A stretch of DNA of 11,417 nucleotides, from contig CALVTA010000040.1 in the NCBI GenBank assembly GCA_944359735.1, positions 1 through 11,417 of the forward strand, read 5' to 3'. The notes beneath the pieces are model-generated. The model made no database searches. It was not told the origin of the DNA and saw only the letters and a list, made by a program, of their open reading frames with translations. Positions 1-5,792 of this stretch are shown here, piece after piece. The translations under genes were made by a program, and so were the position numbers. The DNA comes from an uncultured Bacilli bacterium (GTDB taxonomy: Bacteria > Bacillota_I > Bacilli_A > RF39 > UBA660). Position 1 is the first letter of the stretch; each line of letters starts with the position of its first letter.

Positions 1-3
1 ACT

Positions 4-28
4 AAAGAAGATTAATTCTTCTTTTTTT
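4..28 (+). terminator. Rho-independent terminator of an upstream gene
   Basis: An 8-bp perfect stem (AAAGAAGA at 4-11 with TCTTCTTT at 17-24) closes a 5-nt loop and runs into seven T residues at 22-28. It lies directly before yabP and no gene end is visible inside the window, so it most likely ends a gene to the left. It separates yabP from that gene. Confidence 0.7.
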
Positions 29-56
29 CATATTTATTTTTCTTTTGCATATCATT
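28..56 (+). promoter_or_regulatory. Possible sigma-E-like promoter of yabP-yabQ
   Basis: TCATATTT at 28-35 resembles the sporulation sigma-E -35 pattern. Thirteen bases later CATATCAT at 49-56 resembles the sigma-E -10 CATACAAT at six of eight positions. yabP is sigma-E controlled in B. subtilis, which makes the match attractive. The transcript would start near 62, leaving only the ribosome binding site as leader. In a sequence this rich in A+T such matches arise easily, so this is tentative. Confidence 0.3.
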
Positions 57-70
57 TATTAGGTGATGAT

Positions 71-370
71 ATGGAAACTAAGGAAGCAATTATTAATAAT
101 TATAATCATAGTATTACAATTACAGAAAGAAAAAATTTACTTATTACAGGAGTTAAAAAAATAGAAAATTTTGATAGTGAGGAGTTTTTATTAGAAACTG
201 TTATGGGGTTTTTAGCAGTTAGAGGAGAAGACTTGGAACTTGTTAAATTAGATACTTTAGCAGGTAATGTTTCAATTAAAGGTCTGATTAAAGGATTTTC
301 TTATATGGATGAAAATAATGGAAAAAAAGAAAAAGACGGAAGTAGTGTTTTTAATCGATTATTTAGATGA
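71..370 (+). CDS. yabP: Sporulation protein YabP (YabP/YqfC family)
   Basis: A 99-residue soluble protein of the YabP/YqfC family, small proteins made in the mother cell during endospore formation. The family core is visible: an ITERKNLLITGV stretch, then IENFDSEEFLLETVMGFLAVRGEDL around residues 31-55, then VSIKGLIKGFSYMDE. The C-terminal FNRLFR is also typical. The ATG at 71 follows AGGTGAT at 61-67, a near-perfect ribosome binding site. The stop TGA at 368-370 overlaps the ATG of the next gene. YabP followed by YabQ and DivIC is the Bacillus order. The molecular function of YabP is not settled; family assignment is confident from motif and context. Confidence 0.92.
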   Translation: METKEAIINNYNHSITITERKNLLITGVKKIENFDSEEFLLETVMGFLAVRGEDLELVKLDTLAGNVSIKGLIKGFSYMDENNGKKEKDGSSVFNRLFR

Positions 371-681
371 TGAATTTAAGTGAACAATTGATTGCTATTA
401 TCTTTTCTTTTATTTATGGTATTGTATTGGCAATTTTATATAATTTTAATTACAATTTACTTTTTAGTAAGAGAAAGATATATAAGATTATTTTTACTAT
501 CATTTTTATATTAGATTTGGTGTTAATTTATTTTCTTGTTTTGAGAAAAATAAATAATGCTATTATTCATCCATATTTTTATTTAGTTATTAGCTTTGGC
601 TTTTTCTTTTGTTTTAATATCAGTAAGAAATTAAGAGTTTTTTTTAAAGTAAAAACAAAAGAAGATGTTAAAAATAAGTAA
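367..681 (+). CDS. yabQ: YabQ-like spore membrane protein
   Basis: A 104-residue, very hydrophobic protein with about four membrane segments, roughly at residues 7-26, 38-60, 67-85 and a weaker one between. The N-terminal LSEQ followed by a membrane helix, and the position directly between yabP and divIC, match YabQ, a spore protein needed for cortex formation in B. subtilis. It is shorter than the Bacillus protein and ends in a charged tail. Its ATG overlaps the yabP stop as ATGA, and no ribosome binding site is visible, so translation is probably coupled to yabP. A second ATG at 370 could be the actual start. Sequence similarity alone is weak; the name rests largely on topology and synteny. 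Confidence 0.65.
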   Translation: MMNLSEQLIAIIFSFIYGIVLAILYNFNYNLLFSKRKIYKIIFTIIFILDLVLIYFLVLRKINNAIIHPYFYLVISFGFFFCFNISKKLRVFFKVKTKEDVKNK

Positions 682-862
682 ATATTAAGACTATAATATA
701 TAAAAGTAAAGAGTTTATATTTTGGTAAGACTGTGTGTTTTGTTATTCTTTGTCTTTTAATAGTTTTATTTAATGCATTTATTTCAGTTAGTAGCACTGT
801 TAGTATTAATACTTTTTTATCGTGTGAATAGTTATGAAAAAAATGACTAAAAATGTAAAGTT
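682..862. other. Gap between yabQ and divIC, no confident gene
   Basis: This T-rich stretch holds no reading frame I can defend. Two short hydrophobic frames exist: one from a GTG at 733 to a TAG at 829-831 (32 residues, one possible membrane helix), and one from an ATG at 773 to a TAA at 848-850 (25 residues, starting MHLFQLVALLVL). Neither has a proper ribosome binding site, and T-rich DNA gives hydrophobic frames by chance. A perfect 12-bp palindrome, AGTATTAATACT, lies at 802-813. The region may be decayed coding sequence or the 3' untranslated part of the yabPQ transcript. Confidence 0.5.
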
Positions 863-889
863 AAACTAGTTGATATTGAACTAGTTTTT
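863..889 (+). terminator. Terminator of the yabP-yabQ transcript
   Basis: AAACTAGTT at 863-871 pairs perfectly with AACTAGTTT at 879-887 around a 7-nt loop, giving a 9-bp stem that runs into TTTTT. It sits about 180 bases after the yabQ stop, and its loop and 3' arm overlap the proposed -35 of divIC. Confidence 0.8.
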
Positions 890-904
890 ATATATATATA
901 TAAT
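876..904 (+). promoter_or_regulatory. Sigma-A type promoter of divIC
   Basis: TTGAAC at 876-881 (four of six matches to TTGACA) is followed after exactly 17 bases by TATAAT at 899-904. The predicted start is near 911, just before the ribosome binding site. The -10 lies in a run of TA repeats, so its register is uncertain by a few bases. The -35 lies inside the preceding terminator hairpin. Confidence 0.6.
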
Positions 905-932
905 ATATGTTAGGAAGGTAGGTGTAAGTTTA

Positions 933-1232
933 ATGGCTAAAAGATATAAAAGAAAGAAAAAAGCAGGCCCTGTTATTTTACTTTGTTTATCTTTTGGAAT
1001 TATTATTTTTACTACCTTTACTATTTTTAAATATTGGACTGAGATATATAGTAAATATCAGGAAAGAGGTAAATTAAAAAAAGAATTAGCATCTTTAAAA
1101 GATAAAGAAGAAGAATTAGAATCTGATGTTAACAAATTACAAGATTCTGATTATGTGGCAAGGTATGCAAGAGAAAAATATTTTTATTCTAAAGATGGAG
1201 AATATATTTTGAAAATACCTGATGATGAATAG
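933..1232 (+). CDS. divIC: Cell division protein DivIC (FtsB-like)
   Basis: A 99-residue septum protein of the DivIC/FtsB family, which forms a membrane complex with FtsL and DivIB at the division site. The layout is typical: a lysine/arginine-rich cytoplasmic start (residues 1-10), one membrane helix (about 12-35), then an extracytoplasmic coiled coil (about 38-71) rich in Lys, Glu and Leu. It ends with the conserved segment DYVARYAREKYFYSKDGE (73-90). The ATG follows an AAGGTAGGTG ribosome binding site at about 915-924. The last codons and the TAG stop lie inside the terminator hairpin. Position after yabP-yabQ and before tilS agrees with Bacillus, although spoIIE and yabR are absent. Confidence 0.9.
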   Translation: MAKRYKRKKKAGPVILLCLSFGIIIFTTFTIFKYWTEIYSKYQERGKLKKELASLKDKEEELESDVNKLQDSDYVARYAREKYFYSKDGEYILKIPDDE

Positions 1233-1246
1233 GTATTTTCTTTTTT
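1211..1246 (+). terminator. Terminator overlapping the end of divIC
   Basis: GAAAATACCT at 1211-1220 pairs perfectly with AGGTATTTTC at 1231-1240 around a 10-nt loop, followed by TTTTTT at 1241-1246. The 5' arm encodes the ENENC-terminal residues of DivIC (KIP region) and the stop codon (1230-1232) lies at the loop/3' arm border, so the hairpin is part of the coding sequence. Confidence 0.85.
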
Positions 1247-1257
1247 GCGTTTTAGTA

Positions 1258-1263
1258 TATAAT
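1258..1263 (+). promoter_or_regulatory. Possible -10 box of the tilS-ftsH operon
   Basis: A perfect TATAAT lies 18 bases before the preferred tilS start. The best -35 is the poor TTTTCT at 1236-1241 with a 16-base spacer, inside the divIC terminator. The transcript would begin near 1270 with almost no leader. A promoter is expected because the divIC terminator is strong. Confidence 0.4.
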
Positions 1264-1270
1264 ATAAGTT

Positions 1271-1275
1271 GAGGG
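1271..1275 (+). promoter_or_regulatory. Ribosome binding site deciding the tilS start
   Basis: GAGGG lies directly against the upstream ATG at 1276, too close for use, but six bases from the in-frame ATG at 1282. The second ATG is therefore preferred. Confidence 0.65.
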
Positions 1276-1281
1276 ATGTAT

Positions 1282-2598
1282 ATGGATGATATTGATTTAT
1301 ATAAAGATATTAAGGTAAAACCGATGGATGCTATTGTATTTGGTTGTAGTTATGGACCTGATTCAATGGCTCTATTTAGAACTCTTTTAGAGTATAGAAA
1401 AAAATCTGATGTTAGATTAGTTTGTGCTCATGTTAATCATGATAAAAGAAAAGAAAGTGAAAAAGAAAAAGAAGATTTGGAAAAGTTTTGTAAAGATCAT
1501 GATGTTATTTTTGAATATATGAAGATAGAAAAGTATGGTGATGATAATTTCCATAATGAAGCTAGAAACATTAGATATGGATTTTTTGATCAAGTTGTAA
1601 AAAAGTATAATGCGAAATATTTAATGACAGCTCATCATGGTGATGATTTAATGGAAACTATTCTAATGAGAATTGCTAGAGGTTCTACTTTAAAAGGGTA
1701 TAGTGGATTTCAAAAATCCGTAAAAATGGATAACTATTACATTTATAGACCTTTTGTTGAATATACTAAAGATGATCTTGTTAATTATTGTCATAAGTAT
1801 AAAGTGCCTTTTGCTATTGATAGTAGTAATTATAGTGATGTTTATACTAGAAATAGATATCGTAAAGAGATTATTCCTTTTTTGAAGAAAGAAGAGAAAG
1901 ATATTCATAAAAAATTTTTAAAATTTAGTAAAGTATTAACTTTAGCTGATAATTTTATTGAAGAAGAGGCTAGTAAAACTTTTAATAAAATAATAAAGAA
2001 TGGCAACCTCATAATAGATAAGTATTTAGATATTAATGATTTTCTTAGAAGGATTGTTTTAGAAAAGTTTATTTCTTCTTTTTATCAAGATGATTTAATG
2101 CTAATTAATGATAAACATTTAGATTTAATAGATAAACTTATTAAGAGTAGGAAAAGTAATTCTAGAGTAAATTTACCTAATGATGTAATAGTAGTTAAAA
2201 GTTATAATATTTTATCAATTAGTAGAAATCCGTCTCTTCTTAGTAGTTATGAAATAGAGGTTGATAAGGATGTAATATTGCCGAATGGACATAAATTAGA
2301 GTACCTAGAAGAGGTTAAAGGTAATAGCAACAATATTATTAAATTGTCTAGTAAGGAAGTGATTTTACCTTTAATTGTTAGAACGAGAAAATTAGGAGAT
2401 GTTATGGCTATTAAAGGTGGAGGCCATAAAAAAGTTAAAGATATTTTTATAGATAGTAAAATACCTTTGACAGATAGAGATTTATGGCCTATAGTAGTTG
2501 ATAGTGCTTCACATATTGTTTTTGTGCCAGGTTTAAAAAAATCTAAATTTGATAAGACTAATGATGAATTTTATGATATAATACTGAAATATGAATAA
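1282..2598 (+). CDS. tilS: tRNA(Ile)-lysidine synthetase TilS
   Basis: TilS uses ATP and lysine to convert C34 of the CAU-anticodon isoleucine tRNA to lysidine so that it reads AUA. From the ATG at 1282 the protein has 438 residues, a normal full length. The PP-loop ATP site is at residues 23-28 but reads SYGPDS, where the family normally has SGGxDS. Other family landmarks are present: CAHVNHDKR (around 50-58), HHGDDLMETILMRIARGS (118-135), the DSSN...YTRNRYRKEIIPFL segment near 182-207, and a TilS C-terminal domain with VRTRKLGDVMAIKGGGHKKVKDIF near 370-393. ftsH follows after 17 bases, so they are probably one transcript; hprT, found between them in Bacillus, is absent. Confidence 0.93.
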   Translation: MDDIDLYKDIKVKPMDAIVFGCSYGPDSMALFRTLLEYRKKSDVRLVCAHVNHDKRKESEKEKEDLEKFCKDHDVIFEYMKIEKYGDDNFHNEARNIRYGFFDQVVKKYNAKYLMTAHHGDDLMETILMRIARGSTLKGYSGFQKSVKMDNYYIYRPFVEYTKDDLVNYCHKYKVPFAIDSSNYSDVYTRNRYRKEIIPFLKKEEKDIHKKFLKFSKVLTLADNFIEEEASKTFNKIIKNGNLIIDKYLDINDFLRRIVLEKFISSFYQDDLMLINDKHLDLIDKLIKSRKSNSRVNLPNDVIVVKSYNILSISRNPSLLSSYEIEVDKDVILPNGHKLEYLEEVKGNSNNIIKLSSKEVILPLIVRTRKLGDVMAIKGGGHKKVKDIFIDSKIPLTDRDLWPIVVDSASHIVFVPGLKKSKFDKTNDEFYDIILKYE

Positions 2599-2615
2599 GA
2601 AAAGGAGAGATTATT

Positions 2616-4583
2616 GTGAATGTAAATAAAAAAGTGGTAAAGAAAGGTTTACTTCCATATGTCTTTTTACTCTTAGTGATGCTTGGTGTAATTTATTTTG
2701 TAAGTGTTGCTAATCAAAAGGTAAATATTTTAACTTATGATGAGTTTATGTCTAATTTAGAAGATAAAGAAGTTAATAGTATTGAAGTAACTCCTCGTGA
2801 TAGAGCGAAAGTTTATGAAATTACAGGTACTTTAGATAATTATGCTAAAAATGAGAGTTTCTTTGTAAGAATTCCTTTATCTGATCAAGTGATGAAAAAA
2901 TTAGTTGAAGCTAGTGAAAGAGATAACTTTGAATTTGTTAGTAATTCAGATCCTGAGTCTAGTACTGTATTATTGATTTTGGTAAATATTTTACCTATTG
3001 TGATTTTAGCTGTTTTTGCTTTTTGGTTTCTAAGTAAACAAATGGGTAGTGGTAAAAATTCATTTGATTTTGGTAAAAGTAAAGCTAAACTTTCTAGCGA
3101 AAAGAATAAGGTTACCTTTAAAGATGTTGCAGGACTTAATGAAGAGAAAGAGGAGGTTAAGGAATTAATTGATTTCTTAAAGAATCCTAAGAAGTTTCAA
3201 AAATTAGGAGCTAGAATTCCTAAAGGTGTTCTTTTATATGGTCCACCAGGAACTGGTAAAACTTTGCTAGCTCGTGCTGTTGCAGGAGAGGCAAATGTTC
3301 CTTTCTATTATATTAGTGGATCTGATTTCGTTGAGTTGTTTGTTGGTGTTGGAGCAAGTCGTGTTCGTGATATGTTTCAACAAGCAAAAAGAACAGCTCC
3401 ATGTCTTATTTTTATAGATGAAATTGATGCAGTAGGTAGACAACGTGGTACAGGAATTGGTGGTGGACACGATGAGAGAGAACAAACATTAAATCAATTA
3501 CTTACAGAAATGGATGGATTTGGTGAAAATGAAGGTATCATTATAATTGCTGCTACTAATAGACCTGATGTATTAGATCCAGCTTTACTTCGTCCTGGTA
3601 GATTTGATAGGCAAGTTACTGTTAATTTACCTGATGTTAAGGGGCGTGAAGAAATTCTTAAAGTTCATGCGCGTAATAAAGTGTTAGCGGAAGGTGTTAA
3701 TATTCCTGCACTTGCTAAAAGAACTCCAGGTTATTCAGGTGCTGATCTTGAAAATCTACTTAATGAAGCAGCATTACTTGCAGTTAGACGTAATAAAGAA
3801 TCTATTACTATGAGTGAAATTGATGAAGCTAGTGACAGAGTTTTAATGGGACCTGCTAAAACTAGTACTAAAAGAAGCGAGTCTGATCGTAAACTTGTTG
3901 CTTATCATGAATCTGGTCATGCTGTTGTTGGTATTAAGTTAAAAGGTGCTAGTGATGTTCAAAAAGTTACTATTATTCCAAGAGGCAGTGCTGGCGGTTA
4001 CAATATGATGATTCCTAGTGAAGAGAAAATTTGTAAAACTAAGACAGATTTATTAGAAGAAATTACAGGTTTGCTTGCAGGACGTGTTAGTGAAGAAGTT
4101 GTATTTGGTGAAGTTACTACTGGTGCTCAAAATGACTTTGAGAAAGCTACTAAAATAGCAAGAGCTATGGTTACTGAATATGGTATGAGTGATTTAGGTC
4201 CTATGCAATTAGAAGAAAGAGAAGGAAGCGCTTTCTTAGGAAGAGATTATGCTAAGAGTCGTAATTTCTCTAATGAAGTAGCTCATGAGATTGATCAAGA
4301 AATGAGAAAAATTATTGATAAATGTTATGATGAAGCTACTAAAATAATCAAAGAAAATAGAGATTTACTTGATTTACTTGCAAATACATTATTAGAGTAT
4401 GAGACTTTAACTAAAGAGCAAATTGACTATTTAGTTGAAAATGGAAAAATGCCTAATGAAGATGAAGAGACTAGTTATGAAAAAATGAGTGTAACCAAAT
4501 TGAAACAGATTGCAAAAGAAAAAGGGATTAAAGGTTACTCTAAGATGAATAAGGCTGAGCTTGTAAAAGAACTTGAAAAATAG
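2616..4583 (+). CDS. ftsH: ATP-dependent zinc metalloprotease FtsH
   Basis: Membrane-anchored AAA+ protease that extracts and degrades damaged membrane proteins and short-lived regulators, acting as a hexamer facing the cytoplasm. Visible in order: membrane helix 1 (about 12-32), extracytoplasmic domain, helix 2 (about 117-139), Walker A GPPGTGKT (209-216), pore FVG motif in ELFVGVGASR, Walker B LIFIDE (264-269), second region of homology ATNRPDVLDPALLRPGRFDR, zinc site HESGH (431-435) and third zinc ligand Asp507 in QNDFEKAT. The start is GTG, eight bases after AAGGAGAG; the nearby ATG is out of frame. The last 35 residues (621-655) form a Rho_N/SAP-like helix-loop-helix module not usual in FtsH. 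A terminator overlaps the stop codon. Confidence 0.97.
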   Translation: MNVNKKVVKKGLLPYVFLLLVMLGVIYFVSVANQKVNILTYDEFMSNLEDKEVNSIEVTPRDRAKVYEITGTLDNYAKNESFFVRIPLSDQVMKKLVEASERDNFEFVSNSDPESSTVLLILVNILPIVILAVFAFWFLSKQMGSGKNSFDFGKSKAKLSSEKNKVTFKDVAGLNEEKEEVKELIDFLKNPKKFQKLGARIPKGVLLYGPPGTGKTLLARAVAGEANVPFYYISGSDFVELFVGVGASRVRDMFQQAKRTAPCLIFIDEIDAVGRQRGTGIGGGHDEREQTLNQLLTEMDGFGENEGIIIIAATNRPDVLDPALLRPGRFDRQVTVNLPDVKGREEILKVHARNKVLAEGVNIPALAKRTPGYSGADLENLLNEAALLAVRRNKESITMSEIDEASDRVLMGPAKTSTKRSESDRKLVAYHESGHAVVGIKLKGASDVQKVTIIPRGSAGGYNMMIPSEEKICKTKTDLLEEITGLLAGRVSEEVVFGEVTTGAQNDFEKATKIARAMVTEYGMSDLGPMQLEEREGSAFLGRDYAKSRNFSNEVAHEIDQEMRKIIDKCYDEATKIIKENRDLLDLLANTLLEYETLTKEQIDYLVENGKMPNEDEETSYEKMSVTKLKQIAKEKGIKGYSKMNKAELVKELEK

Positions 4584-4594
4584 TTCTTTTTTTT
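4565..4594 (+). terminator. Terminator overlapping the ftsH stop
   Basis: AAAAGAACT at 4565-4573 pairs perfectly with AGTTCTTTT at 4582-4590 around an 8-nt loop; eight T residues fill 4587-4594. The 5' arm encodes the last FtsH residues (KEL) and the TAG stop (4581-4583) spans the loop/3' arm border. It should end the tilS-ftsH transcript. Confidence 0.85.
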
Positions 4595-4604
4595 GTATCA
4601 TATA

Positions 4605-4610
4605 GATAAT
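4605..4610 (+). promoter_or_regulatory. Possible -10 box for the mscL-lysS operon
   Basis: GATAAT lies between the ftsH terminator and mscL, where a promoter is needed. No good -35 is found 16-18 bases upstream (the sequence there is within the ftsH terminator), so the exact promoter is uncertain. If correct, transcription starts around 4617, on top of the first DnaA-box-like sequence. Confidence 0.3.
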
Positions 4611-4632
4611 TATCCACATAGATTGTGGAAAA
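4610..4632. promoter_or_regulatory. Inverted pair of DnaA-box-like sequences
   Basis: TTATCCACA at 4610-4618 is a perfect match to the classical DnaA box. After five bases, TGTGGAAAA at 4624-4632 is the reverse complement of TTTTCCACA, a common near-consensus box. Together they form an inverted repeat (core TCCACA/TGTGGA) in the short control region before mscL. It could be a DnaA binding site regulating the operon, the site of another factor, or a chance match. Confidence 0.45.
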
Positions 4633-4639
4633 AGCAGGT

Positions 4640-4644
4640 GGAGG
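4640..4644 (+). promoter_or_regulatory. Ribosome binding site deciding the mscL start
   Basis: GGAGG (inside GGTGGAGGT at 4637-4645) lies eight bases before the GTG at 4653. The open frame continues upstream to an ATG at 4593, but that ATG lies in the T tract of the ftsH terminator, has no ribosome binding site, and would translate the DnaA-box region. Confidence 0.8.
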
Positions 4645-4652
4645 TAATAGAA

Positions 4653-5090
4653 GTGAAAGCAGAAAAAGCAGTGAAAAAAGAAATCGGGGAGTTTAGAAAA
4701 TTTATTAGTAGGGGAGCTGTTTTGGATATGGCTATTGGTGTTATTATTGGTAGTGCTTTTTCTAAAATAGTTAGTAGTTTAGTTGATGATATTTTTATGC
4801 CTTTACTAGGTGTTATATTAGGGGGACTTGATTTTAGTGGGTTATCTGTTAAAATAGGCGATGCTTCTATTATGTACGGATCTTTTATTCAAAGTATTGT
4901 AGACTTTTTAATTATTGCAATTTGTATTTTTGTGATGGTAAAAGTAGTTACAAAAATTAGAAATAAAGCTGATAAAAAATTTGGAATAGAACATAAAAAA
5001 GAAGATAAGAAAAAGGATGAACAAGTGGTGTTACTTGAAGAAATTAGAGATTTATTAAAAGTTAACGATAAAGTTAGAGGTAATAAATAA
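4653..5090 (+). CDS. mscL: Large-conductance mechanosensitive channel MscL
   Basis: MscL opens a wide nonselective pore when the membrane is stretched, releasing solutes after an osmotic downshift. Starting at GTG 4653 the protein has 145 residues, a normal length. The family signature is clear: EFRKFISRGAVLDMAIGVIIGSAF (residues 13-36), in which the N-terminal amphipathic helix leads into the pore-lining helix 1 with its small residues, then SSLVDDIFMPLLG. A periplasmic loop follows, then helix 2 (about 77-97) and a charged cytoplasmic tail ending in LLEEIRDLLK, which forms the C-terminal bundle. The first gene of the operon; its TAA shares one base with the ATG of the next gene. Upstream lies a DnaA-box-like pair. 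Confidence 0.95.
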   Translation: MKAEKAVKKEIGEFRKFISRGAVLDMAIGVIIGSAFSKIVSSLVDDIFMPLLGVILGGLDFSGLSVKIGDASIMYGSFIQSIVDFLIIAICIFVMVKVVTKIRNKADKKFGIEHKKEDKKKDEQVVLLEEIRDLLKVNDKVRGNK

Positions 5091-5767
5091 TGGAATTATA
5101 TGAATTTAGTGATAATAAAAAGAAATTATTAGTTTATGAATTAGAGGGTGTGAAGGAATCGATAAGAAAGTATAAAGAAGAACATTTAAGAAGGAGATTT
5201 TATGATTTAGAAACTGTTAATAAAGATTTAATTGATTGTTTGTTAAACGGTGGGATAATAGATGAGTGGCGTTTAAAATGTAAAAATAAAGATTTATGTG
5301 CTAATTTAATAACAGGTAGTAGTGAAACTGAATATCAAAAAGTAGTTAGAGATAGTTTATTAAGGAAGTATTATAATGGTGAATGTTTAGGTTTTAATAT
5401 AACGCAAGTATACAAAACTAATGATGAATTAGATAAGTTTAGTCCGTATGCATTGTTACCACTTGATAATTATGAACAAATCTTTTGTAGAGATGAAGAT
5501 CGAGAATGGTTTAGATATCCTAATTTATTAGTTATATCCAAAGATTTAGTTGGTTTACATTTTTTAGAGCAGGGTAATTATAAAGATATTGCTTTAGATG
5601 ACATAATTAGTAAAGAAATACCATTTTATCTTTTTGATTTAACCTTAAAAAATAAATATGATTGTTCTAAGGATGTTTTAGATTTGCTTGTTATGAAAGA
5701 TGTAAGAGAAAATATAGGATATTCTTCAAAAGTATTATCTTTATATCGTAGTAGGGTGTTAAAGTAA
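5090..5767 (+). CDS. Unrecognised cytoplasmic protein in the mscL-lysS operon
   Basis: I do not recognise this 225-residue protein. It has no signal peptide or membrane helix, is rich in charged residues, and holds six scattered cysteines without a metal-binding spacing. The N-terminal part (about 1-60) looks helical and basic (KESIRKYKEEHLRRRFYDL); the middle has GECLGFNITQVYK and FSPYALLPLDNYEQIF, and the end is helical (LDLLVMKDVRENIGYSSKVLSLYRSRVLK). The ATG overlaps the mscL stop by one base and follows AGAGG at 5076-5080, so expression is coupled to mscL. dusB starts 25 bases later. Codon use resembles the neighbours. It may be a lineage-restricted gene. No function can be assigned. Confidence 0.75.
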   Translation: MELYEFSDNKKKLLVYELEGVKESIRKYKEEHLRRRFYDLETVNKDLIDCLLNGGIIDEWRLKCKNKDLCANLITGSSETEYQKVVRDSLLRKYYNGECLGFNITQVYKTNDELDKFSPYALLPLDNYEQIFCRDEDREWFRYPNLLVISKDLVGLHFLEQGNYKDIALDDIISKEIPFYLFDLTLKNKYDCSKDVLDLLVMKDVRENIGYSSKVLSLYRSRVLK

Positions 5768-5792
5768 TATAAATTGTGAAAAGAGGAATAAT

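Noticed and set aside
579..797. 72-codon reading frame on the minus strand
   Set aside because: It lies opposite yabQ and the T-rich gap, is dominated by Lys/Leu/Phe expected from reversed A+T-rich DNA, and has no family features.
888..910. TA-repeat tract as a microsatellite or phase switch
   Set aside because: It is short and explained by the terminator T tract plus the -10 box of divIC; nothing shows length variation.
4610..4632. The inverted repeat as a second transcription terminator
   Set aside because: It has a weak stem and is followed by AAAAAGC rather than a T tract.
4593..4652. Upstream start giving MscL 20 more residues
   Set aside because: That ATG lies in the T tract of the ftsH terminator without a ribosome binding site, while the GTG at 4653 has GGAGG at ideal distance and gives the normal MscL N-terminus.
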